The notes: generated from the sequence alone by a model not told the origin. A stretch of 64,000 nucleotides of DNA from JAAFHB01 sp963677935 (GCA_963677935.2 CAXXEH010000003.1:3720001-3784000); one strand, 5' to 3'. Counted from the stretch's first letter, positions 55,970 to 64,000 are shown. Numbers and translations are program-made.

Positions 55970-58288
55970 ATGAAGTCACGGATTAAATCAAACCCTGTAA
56001 TTCTGATATTTTTGATCCTTTTCCCTTCCGTAATGATTGCTCAGACGATCAACAAACCAACGGAACATTTGTGGAAGTCTCAGCAGGATGAAGTTTATTT
56101 ACAGGAGGTTGAGAAAAAGATTCCAACGCAAAAGCCTGTAACCGCCATCGCCTTATTCCAGGGGCAATGCTTTGCGGTTGTTGACGGAGTCGTTTGCAGG
56201 TTGGTCAATGATCTATTTGATGGTGAGAATGGCGCACCCGTTGGAGTTAAAAGATTGATTGTCATCGATGGGTCACTTTGGGCGCTTGTATCTGATGGAA
56301 TCTATAGATTTAAGGTTGACAAATGGCAGAAAATTGACAGTCAGGAGTATGTCGATCTTTGCTTACACAATGGGACGGTTCATGGCGCCACAAAAGAGGA
56401 GATCTTCCGATTGGAAAATGATAAGTTTATCTCGATAAAACCAAAGGATGGCTATTACTCAAGCGATATAACAATGCTCATGGAAGATGGTTCGCAGTTG
56501 CACGATACTCCGGTTCAACTGGGCCCCATCACAAGAATTGCCTCTTATAGCGGCACACTTTACGTGCTCCGTCCGGGAAAACTGATCCTTTTTGACGGTC
56601 TTGAAGTAAATGAGGATTTTATCGACTGGGGAGTGCTTCCTTCAAAGAATACCAGGGATTTGCTCAGTCAGGGGAGTCGTCTGTTGATCTCCACCGACAA
56701 GGGACTTGCCATATTGAGGGGGGCCACATTAACGGTACTGAAAGGAAAAGATGGCCTTCCTGTTGAAAATACCACCTGTCTTAAAAAGGGATTTGACGGG
56801 GATATCTGGATCGGCACTTCAAAAGGGGCTGTCAGGATGTTGCCCAATGGGTGGCACTATTTCGGCGCCGACCATTGGCTTCCGGGCGATCAGGTACACG
56901 ATATCGCGGTAGGTGATAAAATTGTATATGTGGCCACAGACAAAGGAGTTGGTGTAATCACTTATAAACCTTATACTTTACTTAAAAAGGCCGAATATTA
57001 TCAGCGTCATATTGAAGAGTGGGGCCATAAACGGCTCGGTTTTATTCACACCCTTTATCAGAAAAACGGGGAATGGATTCGTGAAGTAAGTGATAATGAT
57101 GGTGGTCATACTGCAACTTACCTTGCAGCGATGTGTTATAAATATGCTGCCACAGGCGATCAATCTGCCAGGGAGGAAGCTGTTGCCTCGTTTAAGGCGA
57201 TGGTTTGGCTTGGAAAAATCACACCCATAAAAGGTTTTATTGCCCGTTCTATATGGTCAGCCACTGCCGACAAAGATGAACGGAGTACACAGGGATCGGG
57301 CGGATTACCGGCAAAATGGTATCCTACCCCTGACGGTAAATGGTTCTGGAAAGGGGATACCTCAAGTGATGAGGTTACTGCCCATTTTTATGCGGTATCG
57401 CTCTTTTACGATCTGGTAGCCGTCGGAAAAGAGAAGGAACTGGCGGCAGAACATCTGAATAATATGGCCTCCTATATACTTGCATGCGGATGGGTGATGA
57501 ACGACATGGACGGAAAACCGACACGTTGGGCACGTTGGAATCCCGAATATCTTTTACGTCCTTACGGATATAATGACCGTGGGGTAAACGGACTGGAGGC
57601 ATTAGCCTTTATGCAGTCTGCTTATTCTATTACCGGTGATGTGAAATTCAGTAAGGGTTTGAAACAACTTATTGCCTGGGGCTATCCGGCCAATACCCTT
57701 CGGCAGAAAAATACATTTCCACCAGCCACGCTCGCTCCGTGGGATGATAACCTGGCTTTCGAAAGTTATAACACCTTGCTCAGATATACCAATGATCCTT
57801 CGCTCAGATCTGTGTACCTCAGGAGCCTCGGGCGTACCTGGGAGGTCAAACGGATGGAGCACAGTCCCTGGTATAATTTTTCTTACGGAGCACTGACCGG
57901 CAATGATTGTGAAACGGATCGGGCAGTAAAACACCTGCGTGAGTGGACACTTGACTGTACGCAGTTTACTTACCGGAACTCTGAGCGCGATGATTTGACC
58001 ATTGAGCCCGGCTATATCTCCTACGAAGGAGCGCTGAAATGCCTGTCACCCCGGGAAACATCCGTTTCAAAAGGGAGTGGCAATGCCACAGTTCTTGATG
58101 GAGGTTCAGGTGGAAGGGTAGTTGTAGAACCGGTACGTTTTCTCAGAGATTACTGGATGGGACGGTATCACGGTTTTATTCAGGCGCCGTCAACGACAGA
58201 CCCGGAATTAATTTCTGTTCCTAAAACTACCTCAGGTCCGGTAGGGGCAAAACCGTACGACGGCCCTGCAATGCCGGAATTGAAATAG
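55970..58288 (+). CDS. Secreted propeller plus helical-toroid protein, paralogue 3 of 3 (diverged)
   Basis: Start at ATG 55970, where a signal peptide begins (KSRIKSNPVILIFLILF). A GTG at 55928 would overlap the previous gene and has no signal. The 772-residue protein has the same layout as the proteins at 44484 and 48661 but is more distant. The propeller (about 60-345: IWIGTSKGAVRMLPNGWHYF) is followed by a helical domain with VSDNDGGHTATYLAAM, GDTSSDEVTAHFYAV (about 461), NDMDGKPTRWARWNPEY and RDYWMGRYHGFI. The residues kept between all three (DNDG, SSDE, DGKPT-x-W-x-x-WNPEY, YWMGRY-type end) are the best candidates for an active site. ERPEKEG is replaced by VKRMEHS. Function unknown. Confidence 0.75.
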   Translation: MKSRIKSNPVILIFLILFPSVMIAQTINKPTEHLWKSQQDEVYLQEVEKKIPTQKPVTAIALFQGQCFAVVDGVVCRLVNDLFDGENGAPVGVKRLIVIDGSLWALVSDGIYRFKVDKWQKIDSQEYVDLCLHNGTVHGATKEEIFRLENDKFISIKPKDGYYSSDITMLMEDGSQLHDTPVQLGPITRIASYSGTLYVLRPGKLILFDGLEVNEDFIDWGVLPSKNTRDLLSQGSRLLISTDKGLAILRGATLTVLKGKDGLPVENTTCLKKGFDGDIWIGTSKGAVRMLPNGWHYFGADHWLPGDQVHDIAVGDKIVYVATDKGVGVITYKPYTLLKKAEYYQRHIEEWGHKRLGFIHTLYQKNGEWIREVSDNDGGHTATYLAAMCYKYAATGDQSAREEAVASFKAMVWLGKITPIKGFIARSIWSATADKDERSTQGSGGLPAKWYPTPDGKWFWKGDTSSDEVTAHFYAVSLFYDLVAVGKEKELAAEHLNNMASYILACGWVMNDMDGKPTRWARWNPEYLLRPYGYNDRGVNGLEALAFMQSAYSITGDVKFSKGLKQLIAWGYPANTLRQKNTFPPATLAPWDDNLAFESYNTLLRYTNDPSLRSVYLRSLGRTWEVKRMEHSPWYNFSYGALTGNDCETDRAVKHLREWTLDCTQFTYRNSERDDLTIEPGYISYEGALKCLSPRETSVSKGSGNATVLDGGSGGRVVVEPVRFLRDYWMGRYHGFIQAPSTTDPELISVPKTTSGPVGAKPYDGPAMPELK

Positions 58289-58319
58289 TATTTTGCAATT
58301 ATGTACTATCTTGATTATT

Positions 58320-58422
58320 AAATTCAAAATGCAAATTGAATATTGCAAAATCTTTCTAAGCATAAGTAATACCCCTCAGGGATTTTTTGCACTTTGCATC
58401 TTGCATTTTGGACTTTGAATTT
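58320..58422. repeat. Inverted A-rich repeat between propeller 3 and GH92
   Basis: AAATTCAAAATGCAAATTG-type sequence at 58320-58350 is mirrored by GCACTTTGCATCTTGCATTT-type sequence at 58389-58422. The match is imperfect. No gene is seen in this 198-base spacer. Confidence 0.5.
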
Positions 58423-58486
58423 CTTTAAACTTAAAGCTGATTAAAATAAATAACACACCAAAAATAAGACGCTAAATAACACCATT

Positions 58487-60862
58487 ATGAAACTCCTTAT
58501 CCTCCGCTTTTTATTCATTTGCTTTCTCCTGTCTACAGGAATGCAAAATTCCCTCCGGGCACAGTCAGACACCCCGATTAAATACGTAAACCCCTTTCTG
58601 GGGACCGATTTTTTCGGACATACCTTCCCGGGCGCCTCAAGGCCGTTTGCGATGGTCCATCTTAGCCCTGATTTGAATACACAGGGGTGGACCTATTGCG
58701 CGGGATACATTTATTCCGATAACTCGATCATGGGTTTTAGCCACACTCACTGGAGTGGCGTTGGAATGGTGAATGGGGGAGAGGTGATGTTTATGCCGAC
58801 AGTCGGTTATAAACTTAAAACGGTTCCAGGTTCACCCGAAAATCCGGAGGAGGGGTATCGTTCACGTTTCGACCATTCCAGCGAATCAGCTTCGCCCGGT
58901 TATTATACTGTATTGTTGAAGGATTGTAATGTGAAAGTTGAACTGACCTCAACGCAAAGGGCAGGATTTCACCGTTATACTTTTCCGAAATCGGAATGTT
59001 CGAGGGTTATCCTCGATTTGGGTCATCAGATCGGAAACAATACCTCTGATGCTCCGTCTGAATTTAAAATCATAAATAATAACCGTATTGAGGGGAATAA
59101 GAGTACGAGTCTGGGGAATGTCTATTTTGTGGCAGAATTCAACCGGCCTTTTACCTATTATGGCACGTTCGACAATGACCTGAAAACTCCCGAATCAGGA
59201 GGTAGCGTCTGGCCTTACAAGAATGGTGAGGCAGGGAAGAATATCGGGGCATTTGTCTCTTATCGGACAACAGAGAATGAACAGATCCTTGTAAAAGTGG
59301 GGATCTCCTATACAAGTGTCGAAGGGGCCCGGAGAAACCTCAATGCAGAGATTCCCCATTGGGATTTCGACCGGATCAGAACCGAAGGTAGTGAGGTTTG
59401 GGAAAGGGAGTTGGCAAAGATTAAAATCGATGGCGCCTCCGATGATCAGAAGGAGATCTTCTACACCGCAATGTATCACTCCTTTCTTGCCCAGTATATT
59501 TCCCAGGATGTGGATGGTAAATATATTGGCGCAGACAAGAAAGTGCATGAGGCAAAGGGGTACGACATGTACGGATCATTCTCATGCTGGGATACCTATC
59601 GGTCGCAACACCCGCTACTTACCATAACTGCCCCCGAGCATGTGAACGATTTCGTTAAATCGATTGTCCAAACCACGAAAGATTACGGCTGGCTTCCTGC
59701 ACAACATTTCCTTAACCTTTATGGCGAAGCAATGGTTGGTGACCACCTTATCCCGATCGTTGTCGATGCTTATATGAAGGGATTCAGGGATTTTGATGTG
59801 AGTTTTATCTATGAGGCGATGCGAAAGAAGGCCCTTGAGGAACCTAAATTGCCCGTTCCCCATTATTCAGGAAGATCAGGACTTAAATACTACATGGAAC
59901 TTGGGTATACTCCCGTCGATAAGGTTCCCGAATCTGTGCCAAATACAATGGAACTGGCTTATGACGACTGGTGCATCGCTCAGTTGGCCAAAGAGCTTGG
60001 CAAGAGTAAAGATTATGAGCTATTTATAAAAAGAGCCCATAACTATCAAAATTTGTGGGAACCTGTCACGAAGTTTATGCGCCCCAAAAAAGCAGATGGC
60101 TCCTGGCTTGAACCACTAAATGGCCGCGAGCAGGACATCGTAAAAATCGGCGAACATTCGTATTACAAATATTTTGATCCGCTGTTGGTTGGCAAGCGTC
60201 CCAACCGTCATTATACAGAATCAAATGCCTGGCAGTACATATGGTCGGTTCAGCATGATGCAAAAGGATTGATCAACCTGTTTGGGGGAAATAAAGCTTT
60301 TGTGGCCAAACTGGATACTTTTTTTGAGATGAGTCCCAATATCACCCCTCCCAAATATGTTGGTGTTGTGGGGACAATCGGGCAATACGTCCAGGGAAAC
60401 CAGCCTTCACACCATGTAGCCTACCTCTATGATTTTGCCGGGGAACCCTGGAAAACGCAGAAATGGGCCAGGGAAGTCACCACAGAACTTTACCGCAGCG
60501 GCGCCGGCGGATTGTGCGGCAATGAAGATATGGGGTCGCTCTCCTCGTGGTACGTTTTAAGTTCAATGGGAATCTATCCGGTAACTCCAGGCTCTCCATT
60601 TTATGCCATCGGAAGTCCGCTTTTTGGTAAAGCAACCATCGATCTGGGAAAGGGTAAATCATTTACCATCGAGACCAGAAATAATTCTGCTGAAAACAAA
60701 TATATTCAGTCTGCTATGCTGAATGGTAAACCAATTGGTAAAACCTGGCTTTCACAGAAGGAGATTACCGACGGGGGAACTGTCATCTTCGAAATGGGAC
60801 CGGAGCCGAACAAAAAATGGGGCGCCAGAGCTGAGGATGCTCCACCTTCGATGAGCAAATAA
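58487..60862 (+). CDS. Secreted GH92 alpha-mannosidase
   Basis: A 791-residue exported enzyme (signal peptide about 1-25) of full GH92 length. The N-terminal sandwich opens YVNPFLGTDFFGHTFPG. The catalytic (alpha/alpha) domain holds FSCWDTYRSQHPLLT, GWLPAQHF, DDWCIAQLAKELG, YTESNAWQYIWSVQHD and GNEDMGSLSSWYVLSSMG, followed by YPVTPGSPFYAIGSP. GH92 enzymes are calcium-dependent inverting exo-alpha-mannosidases for alpha-1,2, 1,3, 1,4 or 1,6 links, and some act on mannosyl-phosphate linkages. This is the last intact gene of the right locus and is followed by the ruins of a second GH92 gene. Confidence 0.93.
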   Translation: MKLLILRFLFICFLLSTGMQNSLRAQSDTPIKYVNPFLGTDFFGHTFPGASRPFAMVHLSPDLNTQGWTYCAGYIYSDNSIMGFSHTHWSGVGMVNGGEVMFMPTVGYKLKTVPGSPENPEEGYRSRFDHSSESASPGYYTVLLKDCNVKVELTSTQRAGFHRYTFPKSECSRVILDLGHQIGNNTSDAPSEFKIINNNRIEGNKSTSLGNVYFVAEFNRPFTYYGTFDNDLKTPESGGSVWPYKNGEAGKNIGAFVSYRTTENEQILVKVGISYTSVEGARRNLNAEIPHWDFDRIRTEGSEVWERELAKIKIDGASDDQKEIFYTAMYHSFLAQYISQDVDGKYIGADKKVHEAKGYDMYGSFSCWDTYRSQHPLLTITAPEHVNDFVKSIVQTTKDYGWLPAQHFLNLYGEAMVGDHLIPIVVDAYMKGFRDFDVSFIYEAMRKKALEEPKLPVPHYSGRSGLKYYMELGYTPVDKVPESVPNTMELAYDDWCIAQLAKELGKSKDYELFIKRAHNYQNLWEPVTKFMRPKKADGSWLEPLNGREQDIVKIGEHSYYKYFDPLLVGKRPNRHYTESNAWQYIWSVQHDAKGLINLFGGNKAFVAKLDTFFEMSPNITPPKYVGVVGTIGQYVQGNQPSHHVAYLYDFAGEPWKTQKWAREVTTELYRSGAGGLCGNEDMGSLSSWYVLSSMGIYPVTPGSPFYAIGSPLFGKATIDLGKGKSFTIETRNNSAENKYIQSAMLNGKPIGKTWLSQKEITDGGTVIFEMGPEPNKKWGARAEDAPPSMSK

Positions 60863-60902
60863 CTTTGCCAAATCACATTTTAAAATATAAAAGGATAAAA
60901 AA

Positions 60903-61429
60903 TCGGCTTCGTGTACCCTTGAGTATACTTTTGACGACTGGCGCCTTGCACAGATGGCTAATGCAATGGGGAAACAGATGATTATAACTACTTTATGAAA
61001 AGAGGAGGTAACTATGTCAACTTATGGGATCGGGAAACAAGGATGATGCGACCCAAGTTGGTCAACGGAAAATTTCTCGACCTACTTCCCCGGGAAGATC
61101 AGCTGCTGGAGACAAAAACCAATGGGAATCATACCTGGTATGCTTACTTTGATCTGCTACTGATTGGCAGGGCGCCCAACCGTCATTTTTCAGAATAGAA
61201 TGCCTGTCCATATGTGTGGGCTGTTCAGCAGGATATCCCGGGGCTTATTCAGCTAATGGGTGGAAAAGAGGATATAGGGTCACTCTCTTCATGGTATATA
61301 TTCAGTACAACAGGCTTTTATCCGGTAACTCCCTGCAATAATACTTATATCATCGGATCCCCCACTTTTGACAAGGTTACTATCAATTTGGGACAAGAAA
61401 AAACCTTATTTTCAATATTTAAACCTTAG
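60903..61429 (+). pseudogene. GH92 pseudogene, 3' half
   Basis: The sequence reads as the C-terminal half of a GH92 enzyme broken in three ways. It starts without an N-terminus at TLEYTFDDWRLAQMANAMG. It shifts frame near 60980 (from frame of 60903 to that of 60995) into DYNYFMKRGGNYVNLW and FDLLLIGRAPNRHFSE. A TAG at 61196-61198 then interrupts it. The same frame continues NACPYVWAVQQD, jumps directly to EDIGSLSSWYIFSTTGFYPVTP (an internal deletion of about 80 codons compared with the intact gene), and ends at 61429. It is not a copy of the adjacent intact gene but a diverged paralogue. Confidence 0.88.
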
Positions 61430-61477
61430 TAGCACCATAAATAGCCACCATCCCGAAACCTTATTAACCTTTTTAAG

Positions 61478-61592
61478 ATGAAATAGCCATGGTTGTAAAT
61501 CACAAACCGAAGAGGAATAAATCACCATGGCTATTAGCTTCGCTGATCTTCGATTCCATTTGGCCATTAAAAAACAAATTATATACAAATGA
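61478..61592 (-). repeat. Dispersed palindromic element, copy B
   Basis: This 115-base element is the reverse-orientation copy of the one at 11299. The arms are ATAGCCATGG (61483-61492) and CCATGGCTAT (61525-61534). Compared with copy A it has an extra stretch of about 18 bases (TAGCTTCGCTGATCTTCG, 61534-61551). The AT-rich lead and GGCCAT block agree almost perfectly. It lies exactly between the broken GH92 3' half and the PA14 fragment. Confidence 0.8.
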
Positions 61593-61804
61593 AACAACGC
61601 CCCTGCCGGTATCTCCTGTTTCGCAATCCCCTGCCCTTCCCACATTACAATATTGGATTTCCTGGCGCCTAACTGAAAATATTTCTCCAAAACCTCGTAC
61701 TTACCTTTCCGCAGTGCGATAGTCTTTAAACCACCTCCAAGAAATTCCCTTCCATCGAGGTAAAGTGTACACCGGTCGTTTTCCTTGATCGAAAAGGTAT
61801 AAAT
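61593..61804 (-). pseudogene. PA14-like domain fragment
   Basis: Read on the minus strand from 61804, one frame gives IYTFSIKENDRCTLYLDG, then KTIALRKGKYEVLEKYFQLG, and ends KQEIPAGALFH. This is the typical strand order of the C-terminal two-thirds of a PA14-type carbohydrate-binding domain in Bacteroidota glycosidases. There is no start codon or complete protein. At its upstream end it abuts a GH92 fragment, at a shared GGATTTATACC-like junction. Confidence 0.7.
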
Positions 61805-62075
61805 CCAAGATCTTTATAATAGCCAATGTTCTCAACCCGTTTCTTCATCGCTTTAAAGGCCAGTTTTTCATCAAAACCACGAATTCTCTTCACTTATCCA
61901 TCCAGAATAACCGAATGGGTATGGTATCCAATCATCACAGCTGTATTATTTCCAGCAAGCTCTCATTGGGGCAGCACACCGCTGATGCGGTACATCTCCA
62001 GGAAAGTTTTAATAAATTCCTGATAACGAGCGGGATGCAAACGTAAAAACCAGAATTGGAAGGAATAATCTCATT
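61798..62075 (-). pseudogene. GH92 pseudogene, middle part on the opposite strand
   Basis: On the minus strand the sequence reads WFLRLHP, YQEFIKTFLEMYRISGVLP, a TGA, ELAGNNTAVMIGYHTHSVILDG, a TAA, VKRIRGFDEKLAFKAM and GYYKDLGF. These correspond to the GH92 blocks around WDTYRSQHP, the WELAGNET-type motif and GFRDFD in the intact enzyme. It stops at the point where the plus-strand 3' half at 60903 picks up, so the two look like parts of one gene split by an inversion. Confidence 0.78.
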
Positions 62076-62116
62076 GTGAATGGTTTAGCTGGTTGGTTAA
62101 TGCACTTTGAATCTTG

Positions 62117-62731
62117 CTACTTTAACAGAATTACAGGTGATTTGATTCTACTTTCAAGTTCTTTCAGGCTGATCTCCTCCAGGGTAGCTTGTGCAGTATT
62201 GCTAAACCATCCGCAAAAGAGCACTTTTTTAGTTGAAACAGATTGAACCACTTTCCAGCAATAGGAGGGAACAGCGACTTTACCGATCCTTTTATTTCCG
62301 AAGAATCCCCCGCAAACGATATAAAGTTTATCGGTTTGGGACCATTTCCTGATTTGTGTTTCATTCTTTTTCCAGATACCACGATTAAGGTTCGGCGTTT
62401 GGGGCAAGCAATTGTAGTATCTGAAAGTTAGTTCATCCTTTGTGCAATCATATGCAAAATCTTCTGCATTTGCAAGGTGTCCCTTTTCATAATGACTCCC
62501 CTTAAAATCATCATCAGTAGCACATTGTAGATTAGGCTCATCATTCTTGAAATGGAAGTTCTCCCGTTTGCAATCGCCTCCCCCTTTGTACAGGATATAA
62601 CTGATATATCTCGGGGCATGAAAGGTGTTGCTAAAATCGACTTTATAGATCCCCTTATCTACTATAAGCTGCGAGAAGACAGAGCCCCACAGACCCAGAA
62701 TAAGGGAGAATGTCAGAATTATTCTTTGCAT
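62117..62731 (-). CDS. Secreted DNA/RNA non-specific endonuclease (NUC1-like)
   Basis: A 204-residue exported protein (signal peptide about 1-20) of the DNA/RNA non-specific endonuclease (beta-beta-alpha metal) family. The catalytic motif normally written DRGH appears as YEKGHLANAED, keeping the general-base His. The metal-binding Asn segment is seen in NCLPQTPNLNRGIW, and VPSYCWKVV matches the later family strand. These enzymes degrade extracellular DNA and RNA using one divalent metal ion. It is transcribed opposite to its neighbours and is divergent from the esterase gene. It is shorter than typical members (about 240-270) but the core is complete. Confidence 0.85.
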   Translation of the reverse strand: MQRIILTFSLILGLWGSVFSQLIVDKGIYKVDFSNTFHAPRYISYILYKGGGDCKRENFHFKNDEPNLQCATDDDFKGSHYEKGHLANAEDFAYDCTKDELTFRYYNCLPQTPNLNRGIWKKNETQIRKWSQTDKLYIVCGGFFGNKRIGKVAVPSYCWKVVQSVSTKKVLFCGWFSNTAQATLEEISLKELESRIKSPVILLK

Positions 62732-62876
62732 TTTTCGATATTGATAGATACAATTAATTGAAAGATAGCTAAAAATATTTTAGGTGACATTCTTATCATG
62801 GCTATTTCATCTGTTGGTATTTTATTGTGAAATTAACATCTTTCGCAATAAATCTTTCGTTTAAATTCTTTTAATA

Positions 62877-62884
62877 TATCTTTG
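62877..62884 (+). promoter_or_regulatory. Candidate -7 box for the esterase gene
   Basis: TATCTTTG is an exact match to TAnnTTTG. A TTTCG at 62855-62859 stands at roughly the -33 position. The start codon is 35 bases downstream. Confidence 0.42.
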
Positions 62885-62918
62885 AAAACAAAATTTTAAA
62901 GGCAATCGCAATACGACT

Positions 62919-63833
62919 ATGAAAAAACGAATTACACTATCGTTCTTTTGCATTTCACTCCTGCTGTGTAACTTAAAAGCACAGGAAATCATCCCGTTAT
63001 ACAATAAGGAAATCCCCAATTCGATCTCCTATCCGATGAAGGAAGTTACACTTAATTGGGATGGCCAATTTGGGGGTTACAGAAATATCTCCAAACCAAC
63101 CCTGGAAATTTATCTTCCAGTGAAAGAGCAATCCAATGGATCAGCAGTGATTATTTGCCCCGGGGGTGGTTACGGAATGGAAAGTTACCGTCTGGAGGGA
63201 CTCAATATTGCCAAAACATTCATCAATCACGGTACCGCAGCCTTTATCCTGAAGTACAGGTTACCATCCGATTCAATTATGCCAGACAAATCGATTGGTC
63301 CGTTACAGGATGCTCAACAGGCGATAAAACTGGTGCGCCAGTGGAGTGCTAAATGGAATGTTGATCCGAATAAGATAGGAATTATGGGGTTTTCGGCTGG
63401 CGGACATCTTGCCTCCACTGCCGGAACCCATTTCGATACCTGTCTGGTCGCCAATAAAAAGAATATAAGTGTTCGTCCCGATTTTATGATCCTTATCTAT
63501 CCTGTAATCTCCACGAATGAAAAGCTTACACATCCAGGTTCATTGCGAAATCTGCTGGGATCAAATCCTACGGCAAAGCAACTTGAATTCTTCTCGAATG
63601 AACTACATGTAACCGATCAAACCCCTCCGACCTATCTGACTCATACAGGAGATGACAAGGTGGTGGATGTGGATAACAGCATTACTTTTTATGAAGCGCT
63701 AAGGCATCATAAGGTGCCTGCGGAGTTGCATCTCTATCCAAAAGGGAATCATGGCTTTGTATTGTCCATCCCAACAGAGGAGTGGATGTCCCCTTTATTT
63801 CTTTGGATGAAGAGTAATAAATGGATGAACTAA
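62919..63833 (+). CDS. Secreted alpha/beta-hydrolase, carbohydrate-esterase-like
   Basis: A 304-residue exported protein (signal peptide about 1-21) with an alpha/beta-hydrolase fold of the BD-FAE/acetylxylan-esterase-like type. The oxyanion-hole loop is CPGGGYG (about 80-86), the nucleophile elbow GFSAGGH (Ser near 151), the acid Asp in TGDDKVVD and the His in GNHGF near the C-terminus. Related secreted enzymes remove acetyl or feruloyl groups from plant glycans. A candidate -7 box lies 35 bases upstream. It is isolated from the right locus by the GH92 ruins and the divergent nuclease gene. Confidence 0.87.
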   Translation: MKKRITLSFFCISLLLCNLKAQEIIPLYNKEIPNSISYPMKEVTLNWDGQFGGYRNISKPTLEIYLPVKEQSNGSAVIICPGGGYGMESYRLEGLNIAKTFINHGTAAFILKYRLPSDSIMPDKSIGPLQDAQQAIKLVRQWSAKWNVDPNKIGIMGFSAGGHLASTAGTHFDTCLVANKKNISVRPDFMILIYPVISTNEKLTHPGSLRNLLGSNPTAKQLEFFSNELHVTDQTPPTYLTHTGDDKVVDVDNSITFYEALRHHKVPAELHLYPKGNHGFVLSIPTEEWMSPLFLWMKSNKWMN

Positions 63834-63866
63834 ATTCAGGATTGATCTACACAGATAAAAAACCTG

Positions 63867-64000
63867 TCATCCAGCCTTATTTGCAAGAAAAGTATCAATC
63901 CTTAATTTAACATTTTGCCTGATATTCATCCAGAAGAGATTGTAATCGTAAATATGGAGGTTTTTTATTTCCGATTTCTTCTCATCCAAAACTGCTTCGG
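63867..64000 (-). CDS. Possible C-terminal end of a gene entering from the right
   Basis: A minus-strand frame is open from the window edge (64000) to TGA at 63869-63867, 43 residues. It reads with plausible protein character (EIKNLHIYDYNLFWMNIRQ, ending LANKAG). No family is recognised. A 130-base open frame can occur by chance in AT-rich DNA, so confidence is low. Confidence 0.35.
   Translation of the reverse strand, partial: EAVLDEKKSEIKNLHIYDYNLFWMNIRQNVKLRIDTFLANKAG

Noticed and set aside
61412..61690. Minus-strand frame of 92 codons as an intact gene
   Set aside because: Its first part is the tail of the PA14-like fragment and the rest reads through repeat copy B; there is no real start.
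1..64000. tRNA, rRNA, CRISPR array or transposase genes
   Set aside because: None was seen by eye; a tRNAscan and IS search would be needed to exclude short or decayed ones.

Overview
The window looks like a moderately AT-rich chromosome segment from a Bacteroidota member, probably an environmental Bacteroidales/Marinilabiliales-type organism. The evidence is two SusC/SusD pairs, many secreted enzymes and lipoproteins with Bacteroidota-style export signals, weak Shine-Dalgarno sequences, several TAnnTTTG-type -7 boxes, and palindromic intergenic repeats of a kind I associate with this phylum. Nothing in the sequence fixes the genus. No rRNA, tRNA, CRISPR array or intact transposase was seen.

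Layout. (1) 1-12.4 kb, minus strand: a partial GH141-like beta-helix enzyme, a Fic gene broken by an in-frame stop, two tandem GH2 enzymes, a polysaccharide deacetylase, a GH30 enzyme, an amidohydrolase and an unassigned secreted protein. (2) 12.5-13.8 kb, plus strand: a PL22-like oligogalacturonate lyase. (3) 13.8-32.5 kb, minus strand: reading 5' to 3', a PKD lipoprotein, SusC, SusD, a PhoPQ-activated-type hydrolase, a GH109-like enzyme, a PA14 phosphoesterase, two large poorly characterised glycosidase-like proteins (one DUF4838), a GH28-like beta-helix and an ECF sigma factor. (4) 32.9-38.6 kb, plus strand: a CPBP protease, a compact GH31 enzyme, a His-rich NicO/UreH-type metal transporter and a purple-acid-phosphatase-like enzyme. 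(5) 39.3-60.9 kb, plus strand: a second SusC/SusD pair, then three paralogous propeller plus helical-toroid proteins, an FAD oxidoreductase, two phosphoesterases, a DUF1080 protein, a Gfo/Idh/MocA oxidoreductase and a GH92 alpha-mannosidase. (6) 60.9-62.1 kb: wreckage of a second GH92 gene, split onto opposite strands, with a PA14 fragment and a dispersed palindromic repeat. (7) 62.1-64 kb: a NUC1 nuclease, an alpha/beta-hydrolase esterase and perhaps the tail of another gene.

How it may work together. Blocks 3 and 5 are polysaccharide utilisation loci. In each, a terminator-like hairpin directly follows susD, which would let the transporter genes be expressed more strongly than the enzymes behind them. 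The left locus has pectin-like activities (PL22, GH28-like, GH2, GH141-like) plus GH30 and GH109. The right locus combines GH92, phosphoesterases and a DUF1080/oxidoreductase pair of the 3-keto-glycoside type. I infer that it handles an unusual, possibly phosphate-decorated or mannose-containing glycan. The three propeller-helical paralogues are the best candidates for an undescribed enzyme family.
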